This document shows, piece by piece, positions 24,431 through 32,667 of a stretch of 58,743 bases of DNA; positions within the stretch are counted from its first letter, which is position 1; each line of letters begins with the position of its first letter. The notes under the pieces were generated by a model that saw only the letters and a list, made by a program, of their open reading frames with translations, had not been told where the DNA came from and did no database searches. The translations under genes were made by a program, and so were the position numbers. This stretch comes from Bacillota bacterium (GTDB taxonomy: Bacteria > Bacillota > Clostridia > Acetivibrionales > DSM-1351), in NCBI GenBank assembly GCA_023409265.1, contig JAEYHZ010000034.1, positions 1 through 58,743 of the forward strand, in the 5' to 3' direction.

Positions 24431-24769
24431 ATGAAAAAAATTGAAGCGATTATCAGACCTGCCAAGCTTGAGGAATTAAAGGAAGCTTTGCTTGCAATAG
24501 ATTTGGATGGTATTACAATATCCCAGGTAATGGGCGCCGGTAAACAGTTAGGCTGGAAAGAATATTACAGAGGACAGGAAGTTACACTGAATGTTCTACC
24601 GAAGGTTAAACTTGAACTGGTATGCACCGATGAAAAGGTCGACCTTATTACAGATACTATAATTACTCATTCACAAACCGGTGAAGTTGGGGATGGTAAG
24701 ATATTTATCTCGGATCTTCAGGATTGTATCAGAATACGTACCAGAGAAAGAGGAAATGCAGCTATTTAA
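24431..24769 (+). CDS. glnK: Nitrogen regulatory protein PII
   Basis: This 112-residue trimeric signal protein reads 2-oxoglutarate, ATP/ADP and so nitrogen status. It begins MKKIEAIIRPAKLEELKEAL and has the T-loop region GAGKQLGWKEYYRGQEVTLNVLPKVKLELV with the Tyr (EYYRG) that is uridylylated in some bacteria. The B-loop TGEVGDGKIFI is standard. Lying directly behind amt, it probably blocks the channel when nitrogen is plentiful. It is also a candidate partner for the ANTAR protein, which cannot be phosphorylated; that is inference only. GlnK and NrgB naming both fit. Confidence 0.95.
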   Translation: MKKIEAIIRPAKLEELKEALLAIDLDGITISQVMGAGKQLGWKEYYRGQEVTLNVLPKVKLELVCTDEKVDLITDTIITHSQTGEVGDGKIFISDLQDCIRIRTRERGNAAI

Positions 24770-24872
24770 ACTGCTGCTTCAAGTATTACAAAGAGAGAGA
24801 TATATATAGAAGAATAATAAAGGGATTTATCAGTTCGGAAATGATATGCATTGTAGAACTGAAGAGTAAGAC

Positions 24873-24916
24873 AAAAAAGCTGTTTTCTGCCGGCCATGGG
24901 CAGAAACAGCTTTTTT
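24873..24916 (+). terminator. Terminator after amt-PII
   Basis: AAAAAAGCTGTTTCTGC pairs almost perfectly with GCAGAAACAGCTTTTTT. With A and T runs on both sides it serves the PII gene and the convergent agmatinase gene. Confidence 0.9.
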
Positions 24917-24938
24917 ACTGAATAAGTGCTTGTATTTA

Positions 24939-25793
24939 CTAATTCATTGTAATAATAACTTCTCTCAATACCTTGCAGGCCAGGGCTGTGGATGCACCGC
25001 TGTGATCATAATGCGGTGACAGCTCAACAATATCTGCTCCAATAATGTTGAGTTCGGAAACAGTCTTCAGAGCGTTGATTAATTCCAGAAAACTGACACC
25101 TCCCGCTTCCGGAGTACCCGTTCCGGGAAAGTTTGAAGGATCAAGCACATCCAGGTCAATAGTAAGATAAACTGGTGAACTGCCTATTTCTTTAACTGCT
25201 GTTTCCAGTGTACCGAAATTATGCAGACACATTGAAGTATGCCCTTCTTTTGACCAGTAAAATTCTTCGCGGGTACCGCTTCTGATACCGAACTGCCATA
25301 TCCTGTTGTCACCCAGCAAATCCCATGCACGCCTGATGACAGAAGAATGGGATAAAGCTTCTCCCAGGTAGTCTTCTCTCAGATCGGTGTGTGCATCAAA
25401 ATGAATTATTTTTAAATCTGGATACTTTTTTATTGCCTGTTCAATAACCGGCAGTGAGACTAGATGTTCTCCGCCAATCATTAATGGCTTTTTATTATTG
25501 TTAAAAATACAGTCTGCAGTTTCAGAAATCATACTTAATGCTTTTTTAGGTGAACCAAAAGGTAAATCAAGATCTCCAAAGTCATTTATTGAGTAATCGG
25601 TAATATCAGCATCAAAATAAGGGCTGTAGGTTTCTATTCCTATGGAATCCATTCTCATTATGGAAGGTGCAAATCTTGTTCCCGGTCTGAAGGTTGTTGT
25701 ACCGTCGTAGGGAGCACCGAAAACCACAATGTCCGCTGAGTCAAAGTCACTGTCACAACCGAGAAAGTTTGTGGATAGAGTATTTTTATTCAT
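24939..25793 (-). CDS. speB: Agmatinase (ureohydrolase family)
   Basis: It hydrolyses agmatine to putrescine and urea. At 284 residues it has the family length. The two-manganese site is complete: GGEHLVSLP, HFDAHTDLR and LTIDLDVLDPSNFPG, followed by GGVSFLE and VELSPHYDHSGASTAL. The motif spacing fits agmatinase better than arginase, but formimidoylglutamase or guanidinobutyrase activity cannot be excluded. It is a single gene transcribed leftward, convergent with amt-PII. Spermidine synthase is not in this window. Confidence 0.9.
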   Translation of the reverse strand: MNKNTLSTNFLGCDSDFDSADIVVFGAPYDGTTTFRPGTRFAPSIMRMDSIGIETYSPYFDADITDYSINDFGDLDLPFGSPKKALSMISETADCIFNNNKKPLMIGGEHLVSLPVIEQAIKKYPDLKIIHFDAHTDLREDYLGEALSHSSVIRRAWDLLGDNRIWQFGIRSGTREEFYWSKEGHTSMCLHNFGTLETAVKEIGSSPVYLTIDLDVLDPSNFPGTGTPEAGGVSFLELINALKTVSELNIIGADIVELSPHYDHSGASTALACKVLREVIITMN

Positions 25794-26041
25794 TAAAGTG
25801 ATACCTCCATTTTTTATTGATTTACCAGTTACGGGACAACCGGTTCTAAAGCCTCGTTATATTCTATCATTAATAATCCAAAATACAATAGTTTTTCTTT
25901 CTGTACGATTTGTTAAAAATTTAGTATACTAATCTTAAAGTATACAATTTATATTAAAAGGTAAACCTAGCAAAAGAATTTACTTAGTGTATTGTATTAT
26001 TTACTTTTTTTATATCCGGATACCTTGTAGAAGGAGGAATT

Positions 26042-26704
26042 ATGGCATTTGTACCTGAGATTGAAGGAAATTTAAGAAAACATATGGTTAAAATTCCCGA
26101 GGTAATAAACAGAGCCAGCGGCATAAATATATTTGGGAAGAATATAAAATCACTGATGTTTACTACGGATGTTGCAATAATAAAGAATTGTAATGCCAAC
26201 GCAGTAATTGCGGTATATCCTTTTACTCCCCAGCCAATAATAACTCATTCAATAATAAGTGCATCCGACATTCCGGTGTTCTGCGGAGTGGGTGGAGGAA
26301 CCACTACCGGCAAACGAGTAATAAATCTGGCGATGGACGCTGAGTTTCAGGGAGCCATAGGGGTTGTGGTGAATGCCCCGACTAAAAATGAACTGATAAA
26401 GGCATTGTATGCTAAAATTGATATACCTATTGTAGTGACGGTAACGTCTGAAAATACTGATATCCAGTCCAGATTGGATGCCGGTGCTGAAATACTGAAC
26501 GTGTCCTGTGCCTCACGAACACCTGAAGTAGTAAAAATAATAAGGGAAAAATTTCCTCAGGTTCCCATTATTGCGACAGGTGGTCCAACAAATGAAAGTA
26601 TTATGGAGACTATAGAGGCTGGGGCAAATACTATTACATATACTCCGCCTACCAGTGCTGAACTGTTTAAACAATTAATGAACAAGTACAGAGAAGATTT
26701 GTAA
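26042..26704 (+). CDS. TIM-barrel-like protein of unknown activity
   Basis: The 220 residues have the alternating pattern of a small beta/alpha barrel: LMFTTDVAIIKNCNANAVIAVYPF, VFCGVGGGTTTGKRV, GAIGVVVNAPT, IPIVVTVTSE, DAGAEILNVSCASRTP, VPIIATGGPTNESI and EAGANTITYTPPTS. The final Gly-rich loops look like a phosphate-binding site of the HisA/thiamine-synthase/KDPG-aldolase type. The exact reaction is not recognisable to me. It starts at ATG 26042 behind GGAGGAA and is followed 24 bases later by a HAD phosphatase, suggesting one transcript. Confidence 0.8.
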   Translation: MAFVPEIEGNLRKHMVKIPEVINRASGINIFGKNIKSLMFTTDVAIIKNCNANAVIAVYPFTPQPIITHSIISASDIPVFCGVGGGTTTGKRVINLAMDAEFQGAIGVVVNAPTKNELIKALYAKIDIPIVVTVTSENTDIQSRLDAGAEILNVSCASRTPEVVKIIREKFPQVPIIATGGPTNESIMETIEAGANTITYTPPTSAELFKQLMNKYREDL

Positions 26705-26728
26705 AAATGTGAAAAACTTGGGGGATAA

Positions 26729-27367
26729 ATGATAAAGCATATAATTTTTGACCTGGATGGAACATTGGTTGATTCATTGGATACCTTTATAAAAATTGGA
26801 AATGAGATGGCTGAAAAATATGGGTATAAGCCTGTCAGTCAGGACAAGATCAAGGAACTCCTTCAGCTCCCAATGAAAAAAAGGTTGGCAGCTCTTAAAA
26901 TACCTGTTTACAAGCTGCCCAAAATTGGGGTTGAACTGCTTGGCAGCTATAAAACGTATGCTGAGGAGGTAAAGCCTATAAACGGCGTAAAAGAGATGCT
27001 GGAAAAGCTGCACTCGGACGGGTATGGTCTGAGCATCGTCTCCTCTAATACAGTTCATAATATAAAAGCTTTTTTGGAAATTAATCAAATGAACATGTTT
27101 TGCAATATGCAGTCATCAAAGGGGTTATTTGCAAAACACGTAACCATAGGGAGACTTATAAACAAACTGGGTGTGGAAAAAGATGAGGTAATTTATATCG
27201 GGGATGAACAACGGGATGTGGAAGCCTGTAAGAAGATAGGTATAAAAGTGATTTCTGTTCTTTGGGGCTTTGATTCACTTGAGTTGATAACAAATGCCAA
27301 ACCTGATTTCATAGCCTTTAAACCTGAGGAAATAGTTGAAATAGTTACGACATTGAATGGTATGTAA
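26729..27367 (+). CDS. HAD-superfamily hydrolase (phosphoglycolate phosphatase-like)
   Basis: This 212-residue phosphatase has a haloacid-dehalogenase core. Motif I is FDLDGTLVDSLD with the nucleophilic Asp at residue 8. Motif II is SIVSSN, a Lys follows in the SSKGLF stretch, and the metal-binding motif IV is YIGDEQRDVEACKKIGI. The helical cap between residues 15 and 85 matches the PGP/PpaX-like C1 type. The substrate is unknown. It follows the TIM-barrel gene by 24 bases. Confidence 0.88.
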   Translation: MIKHIIFDLDGTLVDSLDTFIKIGNEMAEKYGYKPVSQDKIKELLQLPMKKRLAALKIPVYKLPKIGVELLGSYKTYAEEVKPINGVKEMLEKLHSDGYGLSIVSSNTVHNIKAFLEINQMNMFCNMQSSKGLFAKHVTIGRLINKLGVEKDEVIYIGDEQRDVEACKKIGIKVISVLWGFDSLELITNAKPDFIAFKPEEIVEIVTTLNGM

Positions 27368-27430
27368 ACCGAAAGGCAAAATCATAAAAACAAATCATGT
27401 TAAGAGATTTTTAACCATGTGGAGGATAAA

Positions 27431-28294
27431 ATGTTACTGGCAGACCAATGGAAAGATTATGAACTAATAGAGACAGGCGATGGAGAAAAGCTGGAGAGAT
27501 GGGGCGATATCATACTTAGGAGACCTGACCCTCAAATAATCTGGCCAATCAGAAACAAGAATATTTGGGAGCGTGCAGATGCTCATTATCATAGAAGTCA
27601 GAGCGGCGGAGGTCAGTGGGAATTCAAAAGGAAGCTGCCCAAAAGATGGACCATTGGTTTTGAAGAACTAAAATTCTATATTGAACCAACAGGTTTTAAG
27701 CATACGGGGCTTTTCCCGGAACAGGCCGTTAACTGGAAGTGGATGATTAATAATATTCAAAAGGCAAGGAGACCTATTAAGGTTTTAAATCTTTTTGCCT
27801 ACACTGGAGGAGCTACAGTAGCTTCAGCATATGCTGGTGCTGAGGTCTGCCATGTTGATGCAGCAAAGGGTATGGTTGGCTGGGCGAAGGAGAACCTTGC
27901 CCTTTCCGGCTTGGCTGACAAGCCAGTCAGGTTTATTACTGATGATTGTATGAAGTTTGTACAGAGAGAAATTCGAAGAGGAAAAAAATATGATGGTGTA
28001 ATCATGGATCCCCCTTCATATGGGAGAGGCCCCAATGGAGAAATATGGAAGATTGAAGACTCGCTTTATGATTTTGTAAATCAGTGTATGGGTTTGCTCT
28101 CGGATAATCCACTTTTCTTCCTTATAAATTCATACACAACCGGGTTTTCTCCCACAGTTCTCAGCAATATCCTGAAACAAACCGTCGGCATAAAATATAA
28201 AGGTGTTCACAGCTGCGGTGAAGTTGGACTGCCGGTAAGTCAGTCCGGAATGGTACTTCCATGTGGTATATATGGAAGGTGGGAGAATCCGTGA
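27431..28294 (+). CDS. Class I SAM-dependent methyltransferase (RlmI-like)
   Basis: The protein has about 287 residues. An N-terminal strand-rich region (1-95) precedes a Rossmann methyltransferase domain: SAM motif LNLFAYTGGATVASAYAGAEVCHVD, AKGMVGWAKENLALSGL and the catalytic-site MDPPSYGRGPNG. The arrangement resembles RlmI/RlmK enzymes that methylate 23S rRNA, but there is no clear PUA domain, so the substrate is uncertain. The start is ATG 27431, behind GGAGG. The in-frame GTG at 27419 belongs to that site. Its stop overlaps the GTG start of the pseudouridine synthase, so the two RNA-modification genes are coupled. Confidence 0.87.
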   Translation: MLLADQWKDYELIETGDGEKLERWGDIILRRPDPQIIWPIRNKNIWERADAHYHRSQSGGGQWEFKRKLPKRWTIGFEELKFYIEPTGFKHTGLFPEQAVNWKWMINNIQKARRPIKVLNLFAYTGGATVASAYAGAEVCHVDAAKGMVGWAKENLALSGLADKPVRFITDDCMKFVQREIRRGKKYDGVIMDPPSYGRGPNGEIWKIEDSLYDFVNQCMGLLSDNPLFFLINSYTTGFSPTVLSNILKQTVGIKYKGVHSCGEVGLPVSQSGMVLPCGIYGRWENP

Positions 28295-28962
28295 AGACAA
28301 AAGTGATATATGAGGATAACCATTTACTGGTGGTTGAAAAGCCTGTGAATATTCCGGTCCAGGCCGACCATACAAGGGATCCGGATTTACTTACCATATT
28401 AAAACAATATATCGGGGAGAAATACGGCAAGCCCGGCGAAGTTTATTTAGGGCTTGTTCACAGACTCGACAGACCCGTCGGTGGAGTAATGGTTTTTGCC
28501 AGAACTTCTAAAGCAGCCGGGAGACTTTCTGATCAGATTAGAACCAGAACCTTCAAAAAGACCTATCTTGCAGTAGTTAGGGGTATTCCCCATAAACAGA
28601 AGGCAACTCTTAGAGATTATCTATTAAAAAATGAAGCTACAAACATGGTAACTGTTGTCAGGGAAGGTACAAAAGATGCGAAAGAAGCCATACTTGACTA
28701 TGAGGTATTACAGTCTGAGAGAGAATTAAGCCTGCTGAGAGTTACGCTTCATACAGGCAGGCCTCATCAGATAAGGGTTCAGCTGTCCCATGCCGGGTAT
28801 ACTCTTTTTGGTGATCAAAGGTATGGTTCGGAAATAAACAAACCCGGACAGCAGATTGCACTTTGGGCACATGAAGTGACCTTTGAACACCCCACAAAAA
28901 AGGAAATGGTTACTTTTAAATGTGAATTACCTGATAGTGAACCCTGGCTTTTTTTCAAATAA
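28291..28962 (+). CDS. RluA-family pseudouridine synthase
   Basis: It isomerises uridine to pseudouridine in rRNA or tRNA. The chosen protein is about 223 residues. Motif I is IYEDNHLLVVEKPVNIPVQ, the catalytic motif is GLVHRLDRPVGGVMVFART (Asp at about residue 56), and LHTGRPHQIRVQLSHAG is the third conserved block. No S4 RNA-binding domain is present, as in short RluA-like forms. The start GTG 28291 overlaps the upstream stop (GTGA). Longer starts inside the methyltransferase gene have no better support. Confidence 0.92.
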   Translation: MKTKVIYEDNHLLVVEKPVNIPVQADHTRDPDLLTILKQYIGEKYGKPGEVYLGLVHRLDRPVGGVMVFARTSKAAGRLSDQIRTRTFKKTYLAVVRGIPHKQKATLRDYLLKNEATNMVTVVREGTKDAKEAILDYEVLQSERELSLLRVTLHTGRPHQIRVQLSHAGYTLFGDQRYGSEINKPGQQIALWAHEVTFEHPTKKEMVTFKCELPDSEPWLFFK

Positions 28963-29045
28963 AATAATTTGTTATAGACATTACTAAGTAAATATATATA
29001 AAATATAAATAGAGAGATTATGCTTAACTGAAAAGGGGGGAACTG

Positions 29046-29411
29046 ATGATAGGGAATAAAAAAATTATTGCATTTCTAATAACCTTATGTTTGTTGATTC
29101 AAATTTCCCCCGGTTTTATAAACTATTCCGACCATATTCAGAATAGTTCTCATGACAAATACAAGTTTCTAAAAATTGTTTCTATAAGAGACGGTATTCC
29201 GTATATTGTAAGAGACAATCTAAACGCCATTAAGCACTTAGCTCATAATAGAAACGATCTTGCAGGATTAAATAATTATCCGGACATAAACCATTCATTA
29301 GCTGACTTATCAGCTTTCAAAATTTCGATTGACTATCGTAAAAACATCAGGCAATGTATCCCGCTTTATTTTAATGGGAGCAAGTATAAAAATCAGTACC
29401 TTGTTGGCTAA
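29046..29411 (+). CDS. Small putative secreted or membrane-anchored protein
   Basis: This is a 121-residue protein of unknown family. Residues 6-24 are a hydrophobic helix (IIAFLITLCLLIQISPGF) that could be a signal peptide or anchor. The rest is polar with several His and Asn and no recognisable motif. A strong site (AAGGGGGGAAC) precedes ATG 29046, which favours a real gene. Another small membrane protein gene follows 22 bases later. Confidence 0.6.
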   Translation: MIGNKKIIAFLITLCLLIQISPGFINYSDHIQNSSHDKYKFLKIVSIRDGIPYIVRDNLNAIKHLAHNRNDLAGLNNYPDINHSLADLSAFKISIDYRKNIRQCIPLYFNGSKYKNQYLVG

Positions 29412-29433
29412 ATCTGCTGACGGAGGTGATACT

Positions 29434-29559
29434 TTGGATGCAACTTTAATAGTTGTAATAATTTTTATACTGATTTTTTGTATAGGAGGCCCCGTTCTTG
29501 GTCACTATGCATCAAAAAACAGTAATAAGTCTGAAAAAGATTCTAATAACGATAAATAA
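29434..29559 (+). CDS. Very small membrane protein (41 residues)
   Basis: A single transmembrane helix (about residues 4-24: TLIVVIIFILIFCIGGPVLG) is followed by a charged cytoplasmic-type tail rich in Lys, Ser, Asn and Asp. The start is TTG 29434, eight bases after a perfect GGAGGTGAT. The function is unknown; it resembles small regulatory or complex-stabilising membrane peptides only in shape. A terminator follows at once, so it closes a two-gene transcript with the 29046 gene. Confidence 0.6.
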   Translation: MDATLIVVIIFILIFCIGGPVLGHYASKNSNKSEKDSNNDK

Positions 29560-29569
29560 CATATAAGTC

Positions 29570-29616
29570 AATGAGGATATAGATGTTTTGGATTTTCAGG
29601 ATGTCTATATCTCATT
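29570..29616 (+). terminator. Terminator after the small membrane protein gene
   Basis: AATGAGGATATAGA pairs with TCTATATCTCATT (one bulge), followed by GCC and a T-rich stretch. Confidence 0.75.
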
Positions 29617-29681
29617 GCCTTTCAAATTTTTTCCTATTCTGGTACTTAAAGAATATATGACAAATAAAGTGAGGTGGAAGG

Positions 29682-30539
29682 ATGACAAGAAATAATCAAA
29701 TTAAAAGAGAGATTAAGAGATATATATTCCTTTTTATGGGATCCATATTGGCTGCAATCGGGCTGGAGATTTTTTTGATTCCCAATAATATAATCGATGG
29801 AGGAGTTGTCGGCATATCAATAATAGCAAGTTATTTGACAAAACTTCCTTTAAGTATATTTTTGTTTGTTTTGAATATACCGTTTTTATTTCTCGGATAT
29901 AAACAAATAGGTAAAACCTTTGTTTTTTCCTCTTTGTTTTCAATAATTTCCCTATCTGTTTGGGTATCGGTATTTCACCCCATACCGGGCCTAACAAGCG
30001 ATGTTTTACTGGCATCTGTTTTTGGGGGCATAATCCTGGGGATTGGTGTTGGAATTATCATACGATATGGAGGCTCTCTTGACGGAACCGAAATGGTGGC
30101 AATTATAATAAATAAGCAAACTGCATTTTCAGTTGGCGAAATGGTTATGTTCTTCAATATATTTATTTTAAGCAGTGCAGGGCTTGTGTTTGGCTGGGAT
30201 AGGGCTATGTACTCCCTGATAGCGTATTTTATTGCTTTTAAAGTTATAGATATAACCATTGAGGGACTTGATGAAGCAAAGGCTGCTTTTATAATATCCG
30301 AAAAAGCGGAAGAAATAGCTGAAGCCATAACAGCAAGGCTGGGTAGAGGAGTTACTTACATTGATGGTAAAGGCGGGTTTTCAAAAAATGAAAAAAAAAT
30401 TCTTTATTCAGTTGTAACCAGATTGGAGGTATCCAAGCTTAAATCAATTATATATGATAAGGATGAAAGTGCATTTGTTACCATAAATGATGTTTCTGAT
30501 GTTATGGGCGGAAAACATAAGAAAAGGGCAATACACTAG
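29682..30539 (+). CDS. YitT-family membrane protein
   Basis: This is a 285-residue integral membrane protein with five or six helices in the first 200 residues (FLFMGSILAAIGLEIFLIP, GGVVGISIIASYLT, SIFLFVLNIPFLFLGYK, LLASVFGGIILGIGVGIIIRYGGSLDGTE). The C-terminal soluble domain (about 200-285: AAFIISEKAEEIAEAITARLGRGVTYIDGKGGF) is the DUF2179 domain. The function of the family is not established. The site GAGGTGGAAGG precedes ATG 29682. It is a single gene ended by a bidirectional terminator. Confidence 0.92.
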   Translation: MTRNNQIKREIKRYIFLFMGSILAAIGLEIFLIPNNIIDGGVVGISIIASYLTKLPLSIFLFVLNIPFLFLGYKQIGKTFVFSSLFSIISLSVWVSVFHPIPGLTSDVLLASVFGGIILGIGVGIIIRYGGSLDGTEMVAIIINKQTAFSVGEMVMFFNIFILSSAGLVFGWDRAMYSLIAYFIAFKVIDITIEGLDEAKAAFIISEKAEEIAEAITARLGRGVTYIDGKGGFSKNEKKILYSVVTRLEVSKLKSIIYDKDESAFVTINDVSDVMGGKHKKRAIH

Positions 30540-30589
30540 CATATCTCTAAACTCTTATGATAAAACTTTTGATAAGGTATTAAAAAATT

Positions 30590-30630
30590 CCCCAATCTCT
30601 AAACCATAACATAGTGGTCTGAGATTGGGG
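30590..30630. terminator. Bidirectional terminator between yitT-like gene and gdhA
   Basis: CCCCAATCTC pairs with GAGATTGGGG around a 21-base loop, with A/T runs outside both arms. It separates two convergent genes. Confidence 0.8.
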
Positions 30631-30695
30631 AAAATATTAAGGGTGTTTATATTACTCTCTATCAACTCCAATTCTGTATCAGAGTTGACAAAGTA

Positions 30696-32033
30696 TTAAT
30701 ATGCTATTCCATGAGCATACATTGCATTGGCAACTTTAAGGAAACCTGCAATGTTTGCACCGGCAACGAGATTATCCTCAAAGCCATATTCTTTTGCTGC
30801 AGAGCTTGCATTCTTGTATATATTTACCATGATATCTTTCAATTTGGCATCAACTTCTTCAAAACTCCATGAATAACGCATGCTGTTCTGGCACATTTCC
30901 AGAGCGGAAGTGGCAACTCCGCCTGCGTTGGCTGCCTTTGCCGGTCCATAAATAATTTTATTTTTTAGGAAGACTTCAACAGCCTCGGGAGTTGAAGGCA
31001 TATTTGCACCTTCTCCAACAGCATAACAGCCATTTGCAACCAGCAGTTTTGCAGATGCTTCATTAATTTCGTTCTGAGTTGCTGAAGGCAGAGCTATATC
31101 GCATTTTACGCTCCAAATTCCCGAACAGCCTTCGGTATATGTGGCATTCTTGTGAATATTTACGTATTCACTGATGCGCTTTCTTTCAACTTCTTTTAAT
31201 TTCTTAATTGTGTCAAGTTTGATTCCGTCCGGATCGTATATGTACCCGTTTGAATCACTTAGTGCCACAACTTTACCGCCTAATTGATGTACTTTTTCAG
31301 TTGCATATATAGCAACATTACCGGAACCTGACACAACAACTGTTGCACCCTTAAATGACTTACCCTTGGCTTTTAAGGCCTCATCCATGAAATAACAGAG
31401 TCCGTAGCCTGTAGCTTCAGTTCTGACCAGACTTCCACCCCAGGTAAGACCTTTACCGGTTAGAACGCCGGTGTATTCATTTCTAAGTCTTTTATATTGG
31501 CCATACATATAACCGATTTCCCTTGCACCGGTACCTATATCACCGGCAGGAACGTCTGTGTCAGCGCCAATATGTTTGGATAGCTCAGTCATAAAACTCT
31601 GACAGAATCTCATAACTTCGTTGTCGGATTTACCTTTTGGATCAAAATCACTTCCGCCCTTGCCGCCACCTATTGGAAGGCTGGTGAGTGAGTTTTTAAA
31701 TATTTGCTCAAAACCAAGGAATTTAAGGATACTTGTATTTACTGACGGGTGTAGTCTCAAACCACCCTTATAAGGACCAATTGCACTATTGAACTGAATT
31801 CTGATACCACGATTTACATGAACCTTACCTTTGTCATCTACCCAAGGAACTCTAAAGATAATCTGTCTTTCAGGCTCTACTATCCTATCGAAAATACCTG
31901 CTGCAACCCACTCGGGATGCTTTTCTGCAACAACTTCCAGAGATTCAAGTACTTCTCTGACAGCCTGATGAAATTCCGGTTCACCTGGATTCCGGCTGAT
32001 TACCTGTTCCATGACACTTTGCAAAATTTTCAT
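30696..32033 (-). CDS. gdhA: Glutamate dehydrogenase
   Basis: It aminates 2-oxoglutarate to glutamate. It has 445 residues and the long N-terminal segment typical of the hexameric, probably NADP-dependent, small-subunit class (FRVPWVDDKGKVHVNRGIRIQFNSAIGPYKGGLR). The catalytic Lys lies in LPIGGGKGGSDFDPKGK, the Asp site in TDVPAGDIGTG, and the nucleotide site in VVVSGSGNVA. It starts at ATG 32033 behind AGGAGG. I see no attenuator in its leader, unlike the other nitrogen genes here, so it is probably controlled differently. Confidence 0.96.
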   Translation of the reverse strand: MKILQSVMEQVISRNPGEPEFHQAVREVLESLEVVAEKHPEWVAAGIFDRIVEPERQIIFRVPWVDDKGKVHVNRGIRIQFNSAIGPYKGGLRLHPSVNTSILKFLGFEQIFKNSLTSLPIGGGKGGSDFDPKGKSDNEVMRFCQSFMTELSKHIGADTDVPAGDIGTGAREIGYMYGQYKRLRNEYTGVLTGKGLTWGGSLVRTEATGYGLCYFMDEALKAKGKSFKGATVVVSGSGNVAIYATEKVHQLGGKVVALSDSNGYIYDPDGIKLDTIKKLKEVERKRISEYVNIHKNATYTEGCSGIWSVKCDIALPSATQNEINEASAKLLVANGCYAVGEGANMPSTPEAVEVFLKNKIIYGPAKAANAGGVATSALEMCQNSMRYSWSFEEVDAKLKDIMVNIYKNASSAAKEYGFEDNLVAGANIAGFLKVANAMYAHGIAY

Positions 32034-32419
32034 TTAAAAACCTCCTGCCCTAAATTCAATAATATATTGTTTCATATTGGCGACGAGGAAATTCTTAAAA
32101 AAGACATAGATCAAGTAAAGACTGGATCACATCAAGACATATTTAATAGCATACCCCATTGTACGCCAAATATTAACTTTTTTAATGAATTATACTATTT
32201 TAATTGAAGAATTGCAAGCGGAAAAATGAAAACTTTCACATTTTTTATCGTTAAATGACTGGGGAAATGTCTTACCATGTTTGATAATGCTGATTTATAC
32301 GGAAAATATGTGCAAAATTTTACAAGGTGACATAAAACGTGTAAATTTGAAGGAATTGCAAGTAAATTTATTGAAACAATCATTATTTGCCAAACAGATT
32401 ATTATACAGAAATTTAAAC

Positions 32420-32464
32420 AATAGTCTGCACCTCAATAGTCTGCACCTTAGTAGTCTAAACCTC
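32420..32464 (+). repeat. 15-bp tandem repeat, three copies
   Basis: AATAGTCTGCACCTC (32420-32434), a copy ending in T (32435-32449) and a diverged third copy AGTAGTCTAAACCTC (32450-32464). Confidence 0.85.
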
Positions 32465-32580
32465 ATATGAACTCAAGTTGAATTATAAATAAACTCTAAT
32501 AGAACATATTGGTAATAATTATTGTTATAAATTTCTTACAAGGTTATAATAGTAGTACTTATTCTAAATAATATATTTAA

Positions 32581-32658
32581 TTGGTTAACAATATGTCATA
32601 TATTTATTGGTTAACAATATTTCATATGCTTATTGGTTAACAATATTTCACGTTGAAA
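32581..32658 (+). repeat. 26-bp tandem repeat carrying GGTTAAC, three copies
   Basis: Each unit begins TTGGTTAACAATAT (32581, 32607, 32633). The third copy diverges at its end, where it runs into the ribosome binding site of the methyltransferase gene. The GTTAAC palindrome repeats every 26 bases, so the array could bind a regulator. Confidence 0.85.
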
Positions 32659-32667
32659 GGCAAACAA

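Larger units (their letters stand above)
32034..32667. other. 634-bp intergenic region with two sets of tandem repeats
   Basis: No gene is convincing. It holds the divergent promoters for gdhA and the methyltransferase gene, a 15-bp repeat in three copies (32420-32464) and a 26-bp repeat in three copies (32581-32658). The sequence is very AT-rich throughout. Confidence 0.6.
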
